Shown one piece after another: positions 1-14,783 of a DNA stretch of 64,000 bases; the stretch's first letter is position 1; each line of letters begins with the position of its first letter. This stretch comes from Corydoras sp. C115 (Eukaryota > Chordata > Actinopteri > Siluriformes > Callichthyidae). A program made the translations under genes and the position numbers. The stretch spans positions 4,176,001-4,240,000 of the forward strand of contig JAFMOC010000007.1 of NCBI GenBank assembly GCA_019802505.1. The letters are read 5' to 3'. The notes beneath the pieces were generated by a model that saw only the letters and a program-made list of their open reading frames with translations, did not search any database and was not told where the DNA came from.

Positions 1-124
1 TGTAGGGCAGAATTTGGTCTATGTGAGAAAAGAAAATCGTTTCACAGAAACATGGGATGTATACCTTAATTTGTCAGGCGATAAATCAATGATCCAAAAA
101 AACAGTCAACTTAACATATTAACA

Positions 125-335
125 TCACATTTGGCAGACGCTCTTATCCATAGTGACTTACAAGTATCCCAACTTGGTTCAGGTCAGACAGCATTGTCCA
201 TACAGCACCAACCCAATAAGGGTTAAAGGCCTTGCTCAAGGACCCACATTGGTAACTTTAGCGAAGCTGGGATTTGAATGCACAACCTTCAAATTGATAA
301 CCCAACATCCACAACCCTGAGTACCATGTGCACTT
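125..335 (-). repeat. tRNA-derived SINE relic, second family
   Basis: The segment starts ACATTTGGCAGACGCTCTTA, a motif very common in fish interspersed repeats, and runs to a region that on the minus strand contains a B-box-like TTCAAATCCC (near 270-280). Decayed, with no clear target-site duplication. A fragment of the same family occurs at 63465-63510. Confidence 0.6.
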
Positions 336-747
336 ATGACTTCAGCAAAGGGAAGTTGTTAAAAAAATCCAAGCAGGTTATGTTAATTAGATGCTATATC
401 CATAGAACCCCTACAAACAGTTGAAGGAGGCTGCAGCGAAAACCTAGAAAAGTGCAACAAAAGAAGAAACCAGCAATGTTGCCAGGTGGTCAGTAACTCC
501 CAGTTATGATATAATTGTTTTAAGCAAGAAATATCCAACCAAATATTAAGTGTTATTTACTTTTTTGTCATATTATTTTTGTCGGCCTGCAAACAGGGTT
601 TTCTAACACAAATGTGCATTGAGGCAGGAACATTAAGCACTGTATCTCTGTACCACCCCAAATGAATAAATAAACAGAAACTGCTAATAAACTTTTGCAA
701 AATCACTATTTAAATTTGTTCTCTATAGAGGATGTGCTAGCATGCCA

Positions 748-753
748 TTTAAT
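748..753 (-). promoter_or_regulatory. plpp4: Possible polyadenylation signal for plpp4 (ATTAAA)
   Basis: ATTAAA on the minus strand about 330 bases after the stop codon. I found no canonical AATAAA on this strand between the stop and the window end. It is a common variant but weak evidence alone; the real 3' end may lie outside the window. Confidence 0.25.
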
Positions 754-867
754 TAGGAGTGTCCTAATTTTTGCATAAGACTGTATATTAAATAAGACCA
801 GTTATGCAGACAACAATCTCAGAGCTCCTTTCAAACCCTGTCCAACACACCCACACACTCACACCTT

Positions 868-931
<64 letters not shown>

Positions 932-948
932 TAGACAGACAGACACAC
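868..948. repeat. CA microsatellite
   Basis: Nearly pure AC dinucleotide tract, with ACAG and ACAT interruptions at its right end. Confidence 0.95.
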
Positions 949-1079
949 ACACACATACACAGAATTATTAGTGAATAATTAAACTAATTAAAAATGGCAT
1001 GACCCACTGGAATATCAAACAGTCAACCAGTCTGTGTGGGTCAAACCAAGCAAGTGGTGTATGAATTGATCCTTGTTAG

Positions 1080-1291
1080 TCATGCAGGGCCCTCAGTGAG
1101 GCCTTCCAGAGGCAAGCTGGTGGCGTTTTCTGTAGTCTGAGTCACCTCCTGGGGGACTTGAAAATGCTGATTGGTACACAGTGCCAGGCTTACATAAGGC
1201 AGGTGGCAGTCTGTGTGAAGGAATGATGGGTAGTGCTGCCGATAACAGATGTAGGCAAAAAGCAGGCCAATCACCCCACCAATAAAGGCAT
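1080..1291 (-). CDS. plpp4: plpp4 terminal coding exon 7
   Basis: 212 bases including the TGA stop at 1082-1080. The acceptor TCTCTTAG precedes 1291. It completes catalytic D206, then encodes a membrane segment (AFIGGVIGLLFAYICYR) and a polar cytoplasmic tail ending SLPLEGLTEGPA. The tail after PYVSL is less conserved in my memory of the family, while the final LPLEG..TEGP block is typical of PLPP4. Confidence 0.95.
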
Positions 1292-4200
1292 CTAAGAGAA
1301 GAACAAGGAATAGAATATTACTTTTTTAATACGTAGTAATCACCCACATTTTAAATGTCAAACATCCACAAGAATATGATTATCTGCTGACAACTAGAAA
1401 GAACATTGATATTTAAAATGTACGAAAAAATAAAACAAACAAGAAAAACAAAAGTTAAAAGGGTTAAAAAAGTTTACAAATTTTAAACCTAAAAATTGTC
1501 TTTATTGTCAGTAGCTGCTGCATTTGTATTAAATGACTTGTGACTTTCAATATATTTAGAATATCTAATTCATCTATGATCCTGAGACAAACGGAAAATT
1601 TAAAACTAATAAGCAGAGCTTTTTTAAACAGTAGAAAAATACTAATAATTATATCATTTTTTATTAACTACTAACAGATTTTAAAACATAACATGCTATA
1701 CATAAATTTTTTACTGCATTTACATATTATAGCAAGCAGCTATGACCACCCATACACACAACCTTAATTACAAGTCATTAAAATGTATCACAAAAGAAAA
1801 TCATTTAATAATATGCTAAGATACCATATCCTTCTCATGGTATGATTCCTTGTCAAGGTGAGAAGGCTTCCAAGCACCATATGAACATCTCTATATTCAC
1901 CATATGAACATGCCTATGGTTTTATCTTCTTTCAGCGTTTCTTCTTTAATAGCAGGATGGTATGACATTATAATGTTTACAATGTTTGGAAAAAGGCAAT
2001 GTTAAACCTCTTTGGTAATCAACCAAAAAAACTATAGTGCCAAAATATGTAACCCTTGTATTGAAAGGCACTTAACCTCGAACTGATGTATAATGTGGCT
2101 AGATGAAAGCCTTCCGGATATCTAGTTGCTATTGTTCGCAAGCTGCAAAAAACAAAATAAACAACAAAACTTTGTATTAATCATGGAGATTAATTGTCTG
2201 CACATCCTGGCAACAATCTTTTTTTTTTTTTATCTGTTTTTAAATGGACGAAAATTGAAAACTTCAATGTACAGGAACACATGGTCTACTACACAGGCCT
2301 TGACAAAGAAGAAATGGGGTAGATTTAATTGTCAGCAGGGAGGTTAACAAGTTAGAATATCATGAATGATATTAATCTGATTTTATGCACAACAATCCAA
2401 AGTTACAGTCATCCAAGTTTATAAAGTTAATGAAACCTGAAATCAATATGTTTTGCATCAACTGACTGAAAACCAGAAGAATTATGAAATGAACTAAAAA
2501 ACAATCAAATGGAAGACTGATTATACAGTAAAGATCACAAAAAAAGGTGAAGAAAGCTTAGAATAAAAAAATGTTCTTTCTTAAAGAAATCCAAATAGTG
2601 ATTTCAAGAAAACCACAAGGAAGGACGTGAAGCAGCGCTATGAAAAAAAAGAAGATGGGATCAAATGTGAAGAAACAAGTAGTGTTTTTCAAGATCTGGG
2701 ACCTTGTGTTGAGGAAAGGCAACGTACAGTTAAATGAAGATGGAAGAAGATACACAAGACAAACAAACAAGACTTAAGTGGTCACAAGACTTTTGTTGAG
2801 CTCAACAGACAGCAGAACCTTGTTTTCCAAAATTAAGTGAAACAGGGCAACGTGGAAAGCCACACAAATAAGACAAGATTCTAAAGAAGATTTAGTTAAA
2901 GTGCTGACAAAATTGTGCCAACAAATCCAGAAACCCACTCAGTAGTCAACAGATTGATATGTCAGTTTAAATACTAATAGTGAAAAAGTCATACTTGCCT
3001 TAATACAACAGAGCAGTAAACAATCTCAATTAACACAAACTAAAGCCTTACACTGCTTCTTAAATCTTCCATTCAAACAGAATTCAGGAAACAAAAAGAT
3101 AAGATAAAAGATTAACAAAATATATTATTATTATTGATGTGCATGACATTAAGGAAAAAGCCAAGGAATGAATAAAAAAGGAAATGTGCATCACTGATTA
3201 TGGAAAGCCAAAACATAAAGAAGGTGAAAATAAAATGTCTTTGATTTCTGTATTCTGATTTCTATGTTAACTTGTAATTTATGATTCAACAAATCATATG
3301 GTGCAGTTCTTCTCAAATTGTTCAAAACCTTTTAATTAATTTATGTTACTTTTTTACTTTCCTCCGGGTTCTCCGGTTTCCTCCCACAGTCCAAAAACAT
3401 GGATCAAGTCAATTCAGGCAACTCAAAATTGCCCCATATAGAGTGTGTCTGTGTGAGTGAGTGTGTGCCCAGTGATGGATTGGCGCCCTGTCCTGGGTCT
3501 ATCTGCCCAGCGCCCGAGACATTCTCCCCTGGATGGGCATGGGGAACCCCACCGCAACCCTAATAGAGGATAAAGCGGGAGATAATGAATGAATGAATAT
3601 ATAAAACAATATATCATGGACAAGCCATGTGAAAGAACATGAGGCTAAAAATAAACTGATAATATATTAACACTAGCCCTTTCTTAGCCTGGCTTTAGGC
3701 TTGTGATGATGTTTCCTGCAAATGGTGTAGACATTAATTTATGTATAATTGGTCACTTCTTGGTGGTTTTGTTTGTAAAAACTTTAACTAACTGAAATGA
3801 GAAAATAAACACCAAACAAAACTACTGAAACGTCACCTAAATATTAGTTTCCCATGTACACAATAGTAACCACTCTTGGCCACCAATGACCCCACCCCTT
3901 TCCAACCTACACACATACACAATTTTACCATTATATGTACAGTATATATGATGAAGATGCTATATATATTATTTTGAATGTGTAGTGATTCTAAAGCTAG
4001 TAAACAACTGATTCTAGTAAACCGAAAAATATGTATTTTAATGACAGAGGATAAATGTTTGCTAAACCTCTCAAGTGTTAAAACTTTAATCTTGTCTTTT
4101 TCTCATAACCAGAATTTGGCATTTTCACTCCTCTCCATCATCATTTGATATCAACGCAGTTGCACTGTAGATGTTCACCCAAACAAGAAAATATTGATGA

Positions 4201-7200
4201 CTACAAGAAGATTATAACTTTGATCTCATACACATTAATAGTGTCAATTTTTAATTTTTAAAAGTTGATGTACCGTATTTTCCGGACCATAAGACGCACC
4301 ATATTATAAGGCGCAGTCTGAATTATGGGGTCTATTTCTGTATTTGACCCATGTATAAGGCGCACCGTACTATAAGGCGCATTCTCAATTACTGACTCTA
4401 TTTCTGTATGGTACTTATTCTGTACGGCACCATATTATAAGGCACTTGCTAAAACATACAATCTACAAGAAAAGTAAAGGATGCAAAATAGTGATTTTTA
4501 ATTGAAGTATATTCTACTACTTGACAAAACGCATATTAGTTTTAATCACTCTTCTCCCACAAATCCATCAAAGTCCTCATCTTCTGTGTATGAATTAAAA
4601 AGTTGTTTCACTATCGAGCACTCCGGTGTTCCCTCTCATCAATGTCTGAGTCTGTCTCATCACCAGGCGGCCGTTCAGCAACGATGCCGGTTTTCGCGAA
4701 AACTTGGACAACAGTTACAGCAGAAACCTTAGCCCAGGCATTCCACAATCTATTCACAGACGGTGGCGTAACTCGCCCGCCGCTGCCTCCCGAGTTTTAG
4801 TAAATGTGTGTTCGCCGTCTATCATCCGTCGCTCCCACGCCACAACTTTACTTTAAATGCCCTGTTTACGCCAATGTCCAGCGGTCGGAGTTCTTTATTT
4901 AATCCTCCCGGAATGACGGCAAGCTCCGAATTAATTTTCTTCACTCGGCTTTTTCAGCAGTGACGGTGATGTGTGGAAAAACCACCCGGTCGCACAACAA
5001 TACTTTTATAGATTTTGGAACTCTGTATACGTATAAGGTGTACCGGATTATAAGGCGCACGTCCGATTTCTGGGAAAATTTTAGGCTTTTAGGTGAGCCT
5101 TATAGTCCGGAAAATACGGTAGTTGGGCTGTTGTTTTCTGATACAAAGAAAACGGTATCTTTTATCTAGTTCATCAAACAGGATTTTTTTTAATGAGGTA
5201 GTTAATACTTATTCACTCTCATAATTAAGTAATAATCAAACATTTCAAATCAAAATGTTACTAAAGCATGTTTATCAGTGTTGCTAAAAGGATGAGTGAT
5301 GATGACCTATTTAATGTCCCCCTTTTTAAACTGTATATCCCAGGCAGAGATCAGTATGGCTAAAGCTGCAAAAACAAAATCAATATAGAACAATTAATCT
5401 TTAAAGTATGAATCATGGCACACTAAAAATTTTAGAGATGGAGATGAATTGTCTGCACAACCTTGCAATCTTATAAAAATAGTTAAAATGGACACTTAAG
5501 TTTATGAAAGATTAACACTTACGTTAAGAAAAACACATGGTCTACTACACAGGTCATAAGAAAAATATCATGGCTGACCCTGTGACCCCAGCCATTTAAT
5601 TGAGAAACTTGTAATTTGCTTTGGATAAAAACAATGATTGCATGACTTAGTGTCAAATGACCTTATGTGGGCCACACTTGCATTAGATTGGGGAGAAGCA
5701 TGAACCAAATATCTGAAAAAGATTTGGCAGTGTTGCCTACATGTAGCTTAACTCTTTACTAGATATGATCCAGGTGCATTTTGGAACACACTGACCATTT
5801 GTGTAGGTCACTTATGGCTTACATACAGGATATGTTTGCCATGTGTTTGCCAAATGTGAACTTGAGGTGTTTTGGCTGTGTAAACTTTATGATTTTTTTT
5901 CATAAAAAAATGCCACCTTTGGATCACATGCAGTTTACCAATGCCAGGAGTGGGCTAGCAGTGCAATATCTTCTATTCATATGATATCTGAGAATGCTTC
6001 AGAGTTTAATAATAATTCCACTAAAACAATTAAAACAGTACCTGAATATAGTTTATTGAAGATCAAAATAAGATTTGTAATGTGTATTTTGTCAGAAAGA
6101 CCTATACTTTGCTCTGAACTTTTTTGACATGACTTTCTGTTTTCTCATAGTGTTCATTTTTCCTCAAACATAAACCCTTACTGATCTGGTTTTAGTTAAT
6201 TATCTCTTTAAACACCTGATTCCATGTTAATTATCTCTTTTAGTAGAAGTTTGTTGTGTTTGTATGATTTCTTTGTTCATTAATACGGCAATAAGCTTTG
6301 ACTGGGCCTTCATCCTGTTTTTCTCTGTAGAACATGTTGGATCTCATCTTGGCATTCACCACCAGTCCTATCTTCTAAACACTTTCATGATTATTAATAG
6401 ACCAAAACATATTTTATGTAGGCAACAGCATACACCTTTACCCCTCTCAAGCCCTGTTCTGTTTGTCACTGTAATGCGTTTTCAATTTCATCTATGCTCT
6501 AGCCTCATCTTATTATCTTGCATATAATCCTATAAATTCTGGCAGTGGGGTTCCCCTTGCCCATCTCAGGGAAGAAAGTTTCAAGCAGATACACCCAGGA
6601 CAGGGTGCCAATCCATCGCTTAACACACATTTACATACACAGACACACACACTATATAGGGGCAATTCGCATAGGGGAAGTTTAGAGTAGCCAATTCACC
6701 ATGGATCCATGTTTTTGGACTGTGACCCCAGAGAAAGTGCACGTGGACATGAGAAGACAATGAAAAACACCCAGATCAGAATTTTACCTGGATCCCCATC
6801 ACTTGGAGGTGAACATGCTAACCATCTGTATAAATTATTATACTACAAGCCAAATGTTTTAGAACATATTGGCATTTACAGTTATTATTGACAGTGAGTC
6901 CAGTACATAACCTAAGAAGATACATATATATATCTTATAATATCTTATGAACCAACTTGTACCAAGTACTAGGTACATCATAGGTTATTTGTATGTTTTC
7001 AAAAAGGTGTGTCACGATCGGGTGGCGCAGTCCGATGCTGTGTGGTGGCGGCGCTACGCGATGCTGTGTGGTGTAAGAAGCGAGCCAGGAGATCAGGTAA
7101 ACAAACAAAGTGGGGTTTTAATGCAGAAAACAGCGGGGACGCCGCTGAAGGCACGGCGGAACGTGCCGGGAGCAAAATCCAAAACCAATAAACAAATAAA

Positions 7201-7843
7201 TAGCCGAACAAAACCACTCCAATCAACGAAACGCCCGATGTCACGACAATATATACAGAAGTATACATGTACATACAATGCTGGCCTGCTGACTCAGGGC
7301 GCATGCGCACTTTAAGTGTAGTCAGCAGGCCACATGTGATCAGGTAGGACCCAATCCCAGCTCAAGGGGATGGGCCCTACCTACAGGAACCCTAAACATC
7401 AAAAAAACGAAACAAAAAAACAGGGGGGGTGGCCTAGCACTCCCACCCTGACAAGGTGAAAGGAAACATGGCAAATAAGGTGTGATTGTCTGAGGTTGTT
7501 TTAATAAAAATGATAAACTACAGCATTTTGCAATTCTAAGAAATACAACCTGGTCTACATCTAGTTGGTGAGGAGTTATTAAATTATAGCAGGACAATGA
7601 TGCAAAACAAGAGACAAAATGCAATAAGATTCAAATAATGCAATGGTCTTTACAGTTTCCAGATGGAAACCAAATAGAGCTTGTTTGGGGTGGACAGAAC
7701 TGGACAAAGGAAAGCCATAACATTAACTTTGAAACAATGGAATTGATGTCTAAATTCCATTGTAGAAAGAATGCCTTCAGTGTGTTCAGATGTTATATCT
7801 GCAGGAGGTGGGTACTTGAAGTAAAAAATAAATAAATAAATAA

Positions 7844-7902
<59 letters not shown>

Positions 7903-7908
7903 CATATA

Positions 7909-7988
<80 letters not shown>

Positions 7989-10900
7989 TAGATGTATACA
8001 CTGATAATTATAAAAACAACAACAGTCAGCTAAACTCTTTTGGCAGATATTTTGTAGCATCCCACAATGTTTCTCTCCAGACCTAAAGAAAATATATGGA
8101 GTCAATTTGAATGCTTCAGAAAGAAAACAATCTTCTGGCAATCTTCTGCCTCTAGTACTCAAAAAGGCTAATGGCCTGATATTGTGCCTAGATCGTTCCA
8201 AGCTCAATTTGTATATCCATATACTGTGCTGTGGGTAGACAAAATAATTGAGAGACTTGGCAAAGCAAATACCTCATGCTAGAGTTTTGGGTCCCAGCAT
8301 GTGTCTGTACCAGAGTACAAAAAAAACTCAATGCATACAGGTATTACCAGGGATATATTTTACTGGCCAAAGTTTTAGAACACCCATTTTTTTATGTTTT
8401 TATATATTTATTTATTCAGTTCAGTATCTCAAATTGAATGTAAAGCATTTAGCAAACTGACAGATCATATATTAACTGGATGGTGAACGACAACAGTTCA
8501 GTGACTTTGAAATCTCCTGTTAACTGAAATACCACATTAAACACTTTAGTGTTACAGTTAAACTGAATTTACAGTGGACTGTTAGCAGTGTCTATTGATG
8601 AAGGAATGGAGGAGTACTAACAAACAACAAATGAGTAACCATCTCTGATTTTACATCTACTAGGCAGTAAGGCAGATGTATCTAATATAGTGCACAGTTA
8701 ATGGACATAGAGCAACTGCTGTATCTGATTTATTTGTTCCAGTGCAACACACAAAATAATCATATCAGGTAATCATCCACCACCAAGGCTTGGATGATTG
8801 TGCTGTGCTACCCAGCCAACCAAGAAAAGTGGAATCTGGAAAATGGAACTCAGCCAGACTTAGCTCAAGTAAATTGTTTGCCAAGTGCTGCCAACCCTTA
8901 TAGCTGCCAACTTTAGCATGCATGATGCAATTATGAGCCCTAAAATGTCAAACACTAACAAGACAATTGAGTTATAAGACATTTAAACTTGAGATGTGTC
9001 CAACCTCAGTTGCTTATCTGTAAAATCAATCAAACATAGGAAATTTAGCAAATTTGTATTTTTTTTTATATTTTCATTTTACTTACAACAAATACACTTA
9101 CAGAACAGTTTATTAGAAGCACTATACTAACATTAGGCAGGGATGTCTTTGCTTTTTAAACAACTTAAAAATTTGATGTGTTTTGAGATAAAAAAAAATT
9201 TCAGATCAGGTTAAATCGTGTAGTCGTGTTTGAAGAATATATGTTTTCCATTTCTGCCTGATCTGTAAGTCCCCCTAAATGTATTCTCTAATGGTCAGGA
9301 TATCCACAGATCTACCACAGATCAGGTAATATTTAAGCAGTGCATAATTTAAAGCACTATAGGAACTTGGTGTGACTTGGTGTTATGTTTGTGTAAGTTT
9401 CACTGGACATAAGAAGCAGCTCTGCTAGAATTTTCAGTGATACTGCTGGGCTGAGAATTAATAATTAACCCAAAATATCCAACAACCAGAATTTAGTAGG
9501 CAGCATCATAACTGCCTCATTTACAGTTGTGATCAAATTTATTCAACCCCCACTGAAATAAAGTGTTTTGGCCAGTTTGACATTGATTTGGATCATTTCA
9601 GTCATCTTATTTACAATTATATCAAAGAGGCACTTATAAATTAGACAAATATAACATAATATTTATGATGGAATAACCACAAATGTCTTTACTGTGCTCA
9701 CATCATTATCAGTTTTATTCAACCCCCTAGTGACATTATTTTTTAGTACTTAGTAAAACATCCTTTTCCAGTTATGACAGCTTTCAAGCGTGAAGCATAG
9801 CTTGACACAAGTGTCTTGCAGCGACCTATGGGTATCTTAGCCCATTCTTCATGGGCAAAAGCCTCCAGTTCAGTCACATTCTTAGGCTTGCGCACTGCAA
9901 CTGCCTTCTTTAGGTCCCACCAGAGGTTCTCAATTGGATTTAAGTCTGGTGATTGCGATGGCCACTCTAGAATGTTCCAGCCTTTCATGTTCAACCATGC
10001 TCTAGTGGACTTGGATGTGTGCTTCGATCATTGTCCTGTTGGAAGGTCCAACGTCTCCCAAGCCGCAGGTTTGTGACTGACTCCATCACATTTTCCTCCA
10101 AGATCTCCTGGTACTGAAGGGAATTCATGGTACCCTGCACACGTTGAAGCTTTCCTGTACCATTAGAAGCAAAACAGCCCCAAAGCATAATTGACCCCCC
10201 GCCATGCTTCACAGTAGGCAAGGTGTTCTTTTGTTCATAAGCCTGGTTCTTCCTCCTCCAAACATAGCGCTGGTCCATTGTCCCAAACAGTTCTAATTTA
10301 GTTTCATCTGACCACAGTACACTGTCCCAAAACCTTTGTGGCTTGTCCACATGACTTTTGGCATACTGCAGTCGACTTTTCTTGTTCTTTGGAGTCAGCA
10401 AGGGGGTGCGCCTGGGAGTTCTGGCATGGAGGTCTTCGTTATGCAGTGCGCGCCTTATTGTCTGAGCTGAAACTTCAGTGCCCACATCTGACAGGTCTTT
10501 TTTCAGTTCCTTAGCAGTCACGCGGGGATTTTTCTCCACATTACGCTTCAGGTAGCGCACAGCAGTCGCGGTCAGGATCTTCTTTCTGCCATGACCTGGT
10601 AACGTTTCCACTGTGCCCTTTAACTTGAACTTGCGAATGATACTTCCGATAGTGTCTCTTGGAATATTTAACAACTTCGCAATCTTTTTATATCCATTGC
10701 CATTCTTGTGAAGAGCAATAACCTCTTCTCTTGTCTTCTGGGACCATTCTCTTGCCTTCACCATGCTTGTAAACACACCAGTAGATGTCTAGAAGGAGCT
10801 GAGTATCACAGTCCTTTTAAATCTGCCTAATTGGTGCTTATCATTCTTGATTGCTGCTCGTTGACATCCACAGGTGTTTTCAATACCTGATTGAAAACAC

Positions 10901-13014
10901 TGGAATGAACCTCTGTTCTTATGAGTGGTAGTTGTAAAGGGGTTGAATAATTGTGTCAATGAAGAAATCACAAAAAGGCCATTTAATACTTTATGACAAA
11001 AACAATTGATGCTATCTTAGTTGCATTTAGTTCTTTAACAAGTCCTTGTAAGATTTCATTATGAACACAATTACAAATGTGCACTGAATTCCATAAAACC
11101 CTTCGCAGCATTGGGGGTTGAATAAATTTGATCACAACTGTATAAGTAACACTTATAAAGGATTAGAAAGTGACTAATAAACTGTGAGTCACAGTTTCTA
11201 AGTACAAAGTGAGTGGACACAGTGTTTAAAAGCTCTAGCAGCCCTGATGTGTCTGATCCAGTCATACCAGCAATGTTAAAAATCCACTATCCAAAACAAA
11301 ATACTTGCTTTGTGGTGATATGACCTGATGTGGTGTTTTGTCCTGATGATTATAAAACAGGGTAAAGAAGACTAACAAAATATGCAGAGAAGCAGATGAA
11401 CAGTCTGTAATTGCAGAAATGTAAAGCTCATCTACATGGTAAGTGGAACTCACAAAATGGACAATGTGTGTGCACAAATATAAACAAAATAATATAAACA
11501 GATGAAAAGCGTTTGTCAACAATGGCAAAACAGCACTTGGCTTTCATTCAGTGATGGGTTAGAAAAAACACTTTACCAATGTTACTTAAAAGGGTAATTG
11601 ACTAGTAAAATTAAGGTCCCCTAAAATGACTGCCAGTTGTTCTTGTCATTTTGACACTGCTTGTAAACTTATATCTAAAATACTGTGCACAATTATAGTT
11701 TTAGCAATGCAAAATAAAGCATGCGGCATTACTTCTCTCACCTTGCCAATGGTGTTTGTAGTCACAAGTGCGAGACAAGGCAATCATCATGGCACTGTAT
11801 AGAGGCAGTATCATGGCACAGAGGCGCCAGCTGCGTCCACGTCCACGTTCTGTAAAGCACTGTAGCTTCCCTGCCAGGTAGAAGGAGGTGAAACCCAAGC
11901 CAGAGAAAGCAACTGTGAGACACAGGATTAAATAACATAAAACACGAGTTGGAGCAGCAGGGAGTAGTCTTAGTGTGACAAACAGATAAAGAAACAGAAA
12001 GGACGAAAAAAAAAGAAAAAGCTTTAAGAAAGAAAAAATAAGAGAAATCGTGTAAAGAAAATAACAAAGAATTAGACAATAATAAATGATATAGAGAAAA
12101 TTGATTAAAAAAATATTTATCAGCAAAATTATAAACAGGATGACAGGAAGGGAAGAATTAATTTAAAAAGTCAATGAAAAAGTACATAAGAATAAAAAAA
12201 CTACAACAAATGCAAAAATCTGAAACTCAGTTGTACCTAATAATTAATTACTAATTACTAATTACTAAAATATTAAGTACTAATAATTTTTAAGGTAAGC
12301 CACATGGTCTAAATTTTTATAGATCCTTTTAAAATATAACTACCTCTGTGACAACATCTACATTATCCACATACAGTTTTATGCTTTAGAATATGACTAT
12401 CATTTTTAAAGAATTCATCTAAGATGAAAGGCACAGTCACAGTGCACAATCTCATTAATTCTACAATTTATGCCAGTTGCTTTGCCCTCACTCTCCTGAG
12501 AGACAAAGAAAGACTAAAGCCAGATCCACATGAATCACCTACACATTGCCCTGGGAGGTGAAGAATGAGATTGTTTTTTTAGACTTCTTGACTACAGATT
12601 TGGACATTAATCACTTTTTAAAACAGCATTAACATATTAATATATTAATATATTTAATATATATAATATATACAGCATACACAGATTTTGTTCACAGTTT
12701 AGTCCCTGAGTGAAAACTACATTTCACAGATGTTTTGAAACACACACATTTAAGTTAAAACATTAGTCAACTGAATATAGAGCAAGTTTTCAGAGGAATG
12801 AAATAGGATTGACCTTATATTTTGTTATATATTGTGTTTATTTGTCAGCCCTTCTTCAGAATGTTTTCGATAATACATTGTTGAAAAATGTTTTACTAAA
12901 TTGATAATAAATATATTTAATTTACAGCAATTAAATCATATGAATTTATGTGAAATAACTATAATTCATGGCAAGTAAAGAAATGCAAAGCAACATAATT
13001 CTTACAAACCCTAT

Positions 13015-13093
<79 letters not shown>

Positions 13094-14734
13094 TGATCCT
13101 TTCTGTGTCAGTGCTTGTTTGTGTTAATTACTTCTTCAGTCTTATGCATCATTAGCTGTCTCATTATAACCATCTGTCACAGTGCACTGTCCGTCCTTAT
13201 TTAAAGCTGAGCAATATCGCACTGGTGCTGGAGTGAGGGGCTCGAACGCATTGTGTGGAGTCAGGCAACCCAGTAAGTGTAAATCGGCTTTATTAAAGTG
13301 AAAGAACATACAAAAACAAAGGAACGGGAAACTTAATGCTGGTCTGCTGACAAACACAAAAGCAGAAGTATAAATAATAAAGGATAGACCACCTGATGAC
13401 GAAAATAACCAATAATGGGAAACGGTTAATTAACTAAAGAGGAAAAAAAATGAGGGAACATAAGTTCATTAACTGAAACGCCGGGAAATAAATGACTTCC
13501 ACAAGTTAATGACCAAATATAATATTTGTATCATTAGGTAAATCAGGATCAATTCACCTACTTAAAAGACATTGCTAATAATATTTGAATTCATTTAAAG
13601 CAGGGTTTTTAAGTGTTTTACAATTACATTTGTTTCTGAGTTGGAAGTGATTGTTCTTCATTTAGACTAAATTCTCTGCTTCTTAAATTTTGCCCTCTAG
13701 GAATTCTAAATCTTCATGTTAGTGTAATTTGCATGCAATCATTTGCTCAAAGCAAAAGCCATTCATCATGAATAAATGGTAAACTCAGATGTGCTTGAAA
13801 TGATTAACTTAAACAAGGTATTCTGATTACATACTATTAAAAATGAAGATATAATTCTACATTGCAAATTTGAGTCATTATTGTACCATCATGGACACAA
13901 TGAGGACACTATTGTAGCCAGTAGCAATTTGCTCACAAATACAGTGGTTTAAAAACACACTTACTTTTTTAGTGTGTTTATTGCAACAAGAAAAGACATT
14001 CTGTCATTAAATGAAAGAACATCTCTTATTTGGCGTTTCGCTCCTCTACCTGGCGGTTTTATCCTTATCATTTTTCGGCTAATATAAACCTTAAACCTTA
14101 TAACCTCAACCACTTCCCCAATTTTGTCTTTGAAATTTTGTCATCCTACCTTGTGGTCATATGAGGGTCCTGACTATTAGAAAAAATAGTAAAAGGGACT
14201 AACAGTTGCAGTTATTGAGGTATGGGGGGGGGGGAGTCACACCAGATACTGAAAGCAATGTTTGCCACTTACAAATATGTAATATTGGATCATATTTCTT
14301 AATAAATAAATAAATCATATTTTGTCTAATTTGTTTAACTGGGCTGTCTTTATCTTCTTCAAGGACGTGTGTAAAAATCTGATGATGGTTGTCATATTTA
14401 TGTAGAAATATAGAAAATTCTAAAGGGTTCACAAATTCTCAAGCACCGCTGTAGCAACATGTATTTGGGAGTACTTTGGAAATTATTTTCACCCAATACA
14501 ATCTGCTGCTGTGCTATCATATCAGATTCTGTTCTGAAGTTGGAGTCCAAGTTTCAGCATGTTTTTGGTAAAAATGAAAGTCAGACAATCCATCCATCCA
14601 TCCATCCATCCATTATCTTCTGCTTCATCCTCTACTAGGGTCGCGGTGGGGTTCCCCATGTCCATCCAGGGGAGAACGTCTCGGGCGCTGGTCACTCAGG
14701 ACAGGGCGCCAATCTATCGCTGGGCACACATTCA

Positions 14735-14783
<49 letters not shown>

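Larger units (their letters stand above)
1..1079. other. 3' flank of plpp4
   Basis: Holds the plpp4 3' UTR, a SINE relic at 125-335 and a CA microsatellite at about 868-948. Nothing else recognised. Confidence 0.6.
1292..11741 (-). other. plpp4: plpp4 intron 6
   Basis: Between exons 6 and 7. Besides the elements listed separately, 1292-3358, 5122-6540 and 7459-9523 are mostly unclassified AT-rich intron sequence. They include a diverged repeat shared by 2185-2310 and 5443-5570. Confidence 0.9.

Noticed and set aside
865..955. CRISPR or other spaced repeat array
   Set aside because: It is a simple CA microsatellite; no spaced direct repeats with unique spacers occur anywhere in the window.
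6999..7315. 122- and 103-codon frames on opposite strands
   Set aside because: Both lie in the family 1 solo LTR and are not kept in its sister copy at 43187-43574.
7786..8207. Long open frames of alternating Tyr and Ile on both strands
   Set aside because: They are translations of the TA microsatellite and have no coding value.
11701..12126. 141-codon minus-strand frame as a separate gene
   Set aside because: It only runs through plpp4 exon 6 and its flanking introns; the upstream Phe/Leu-rich part is AT-rich intron.
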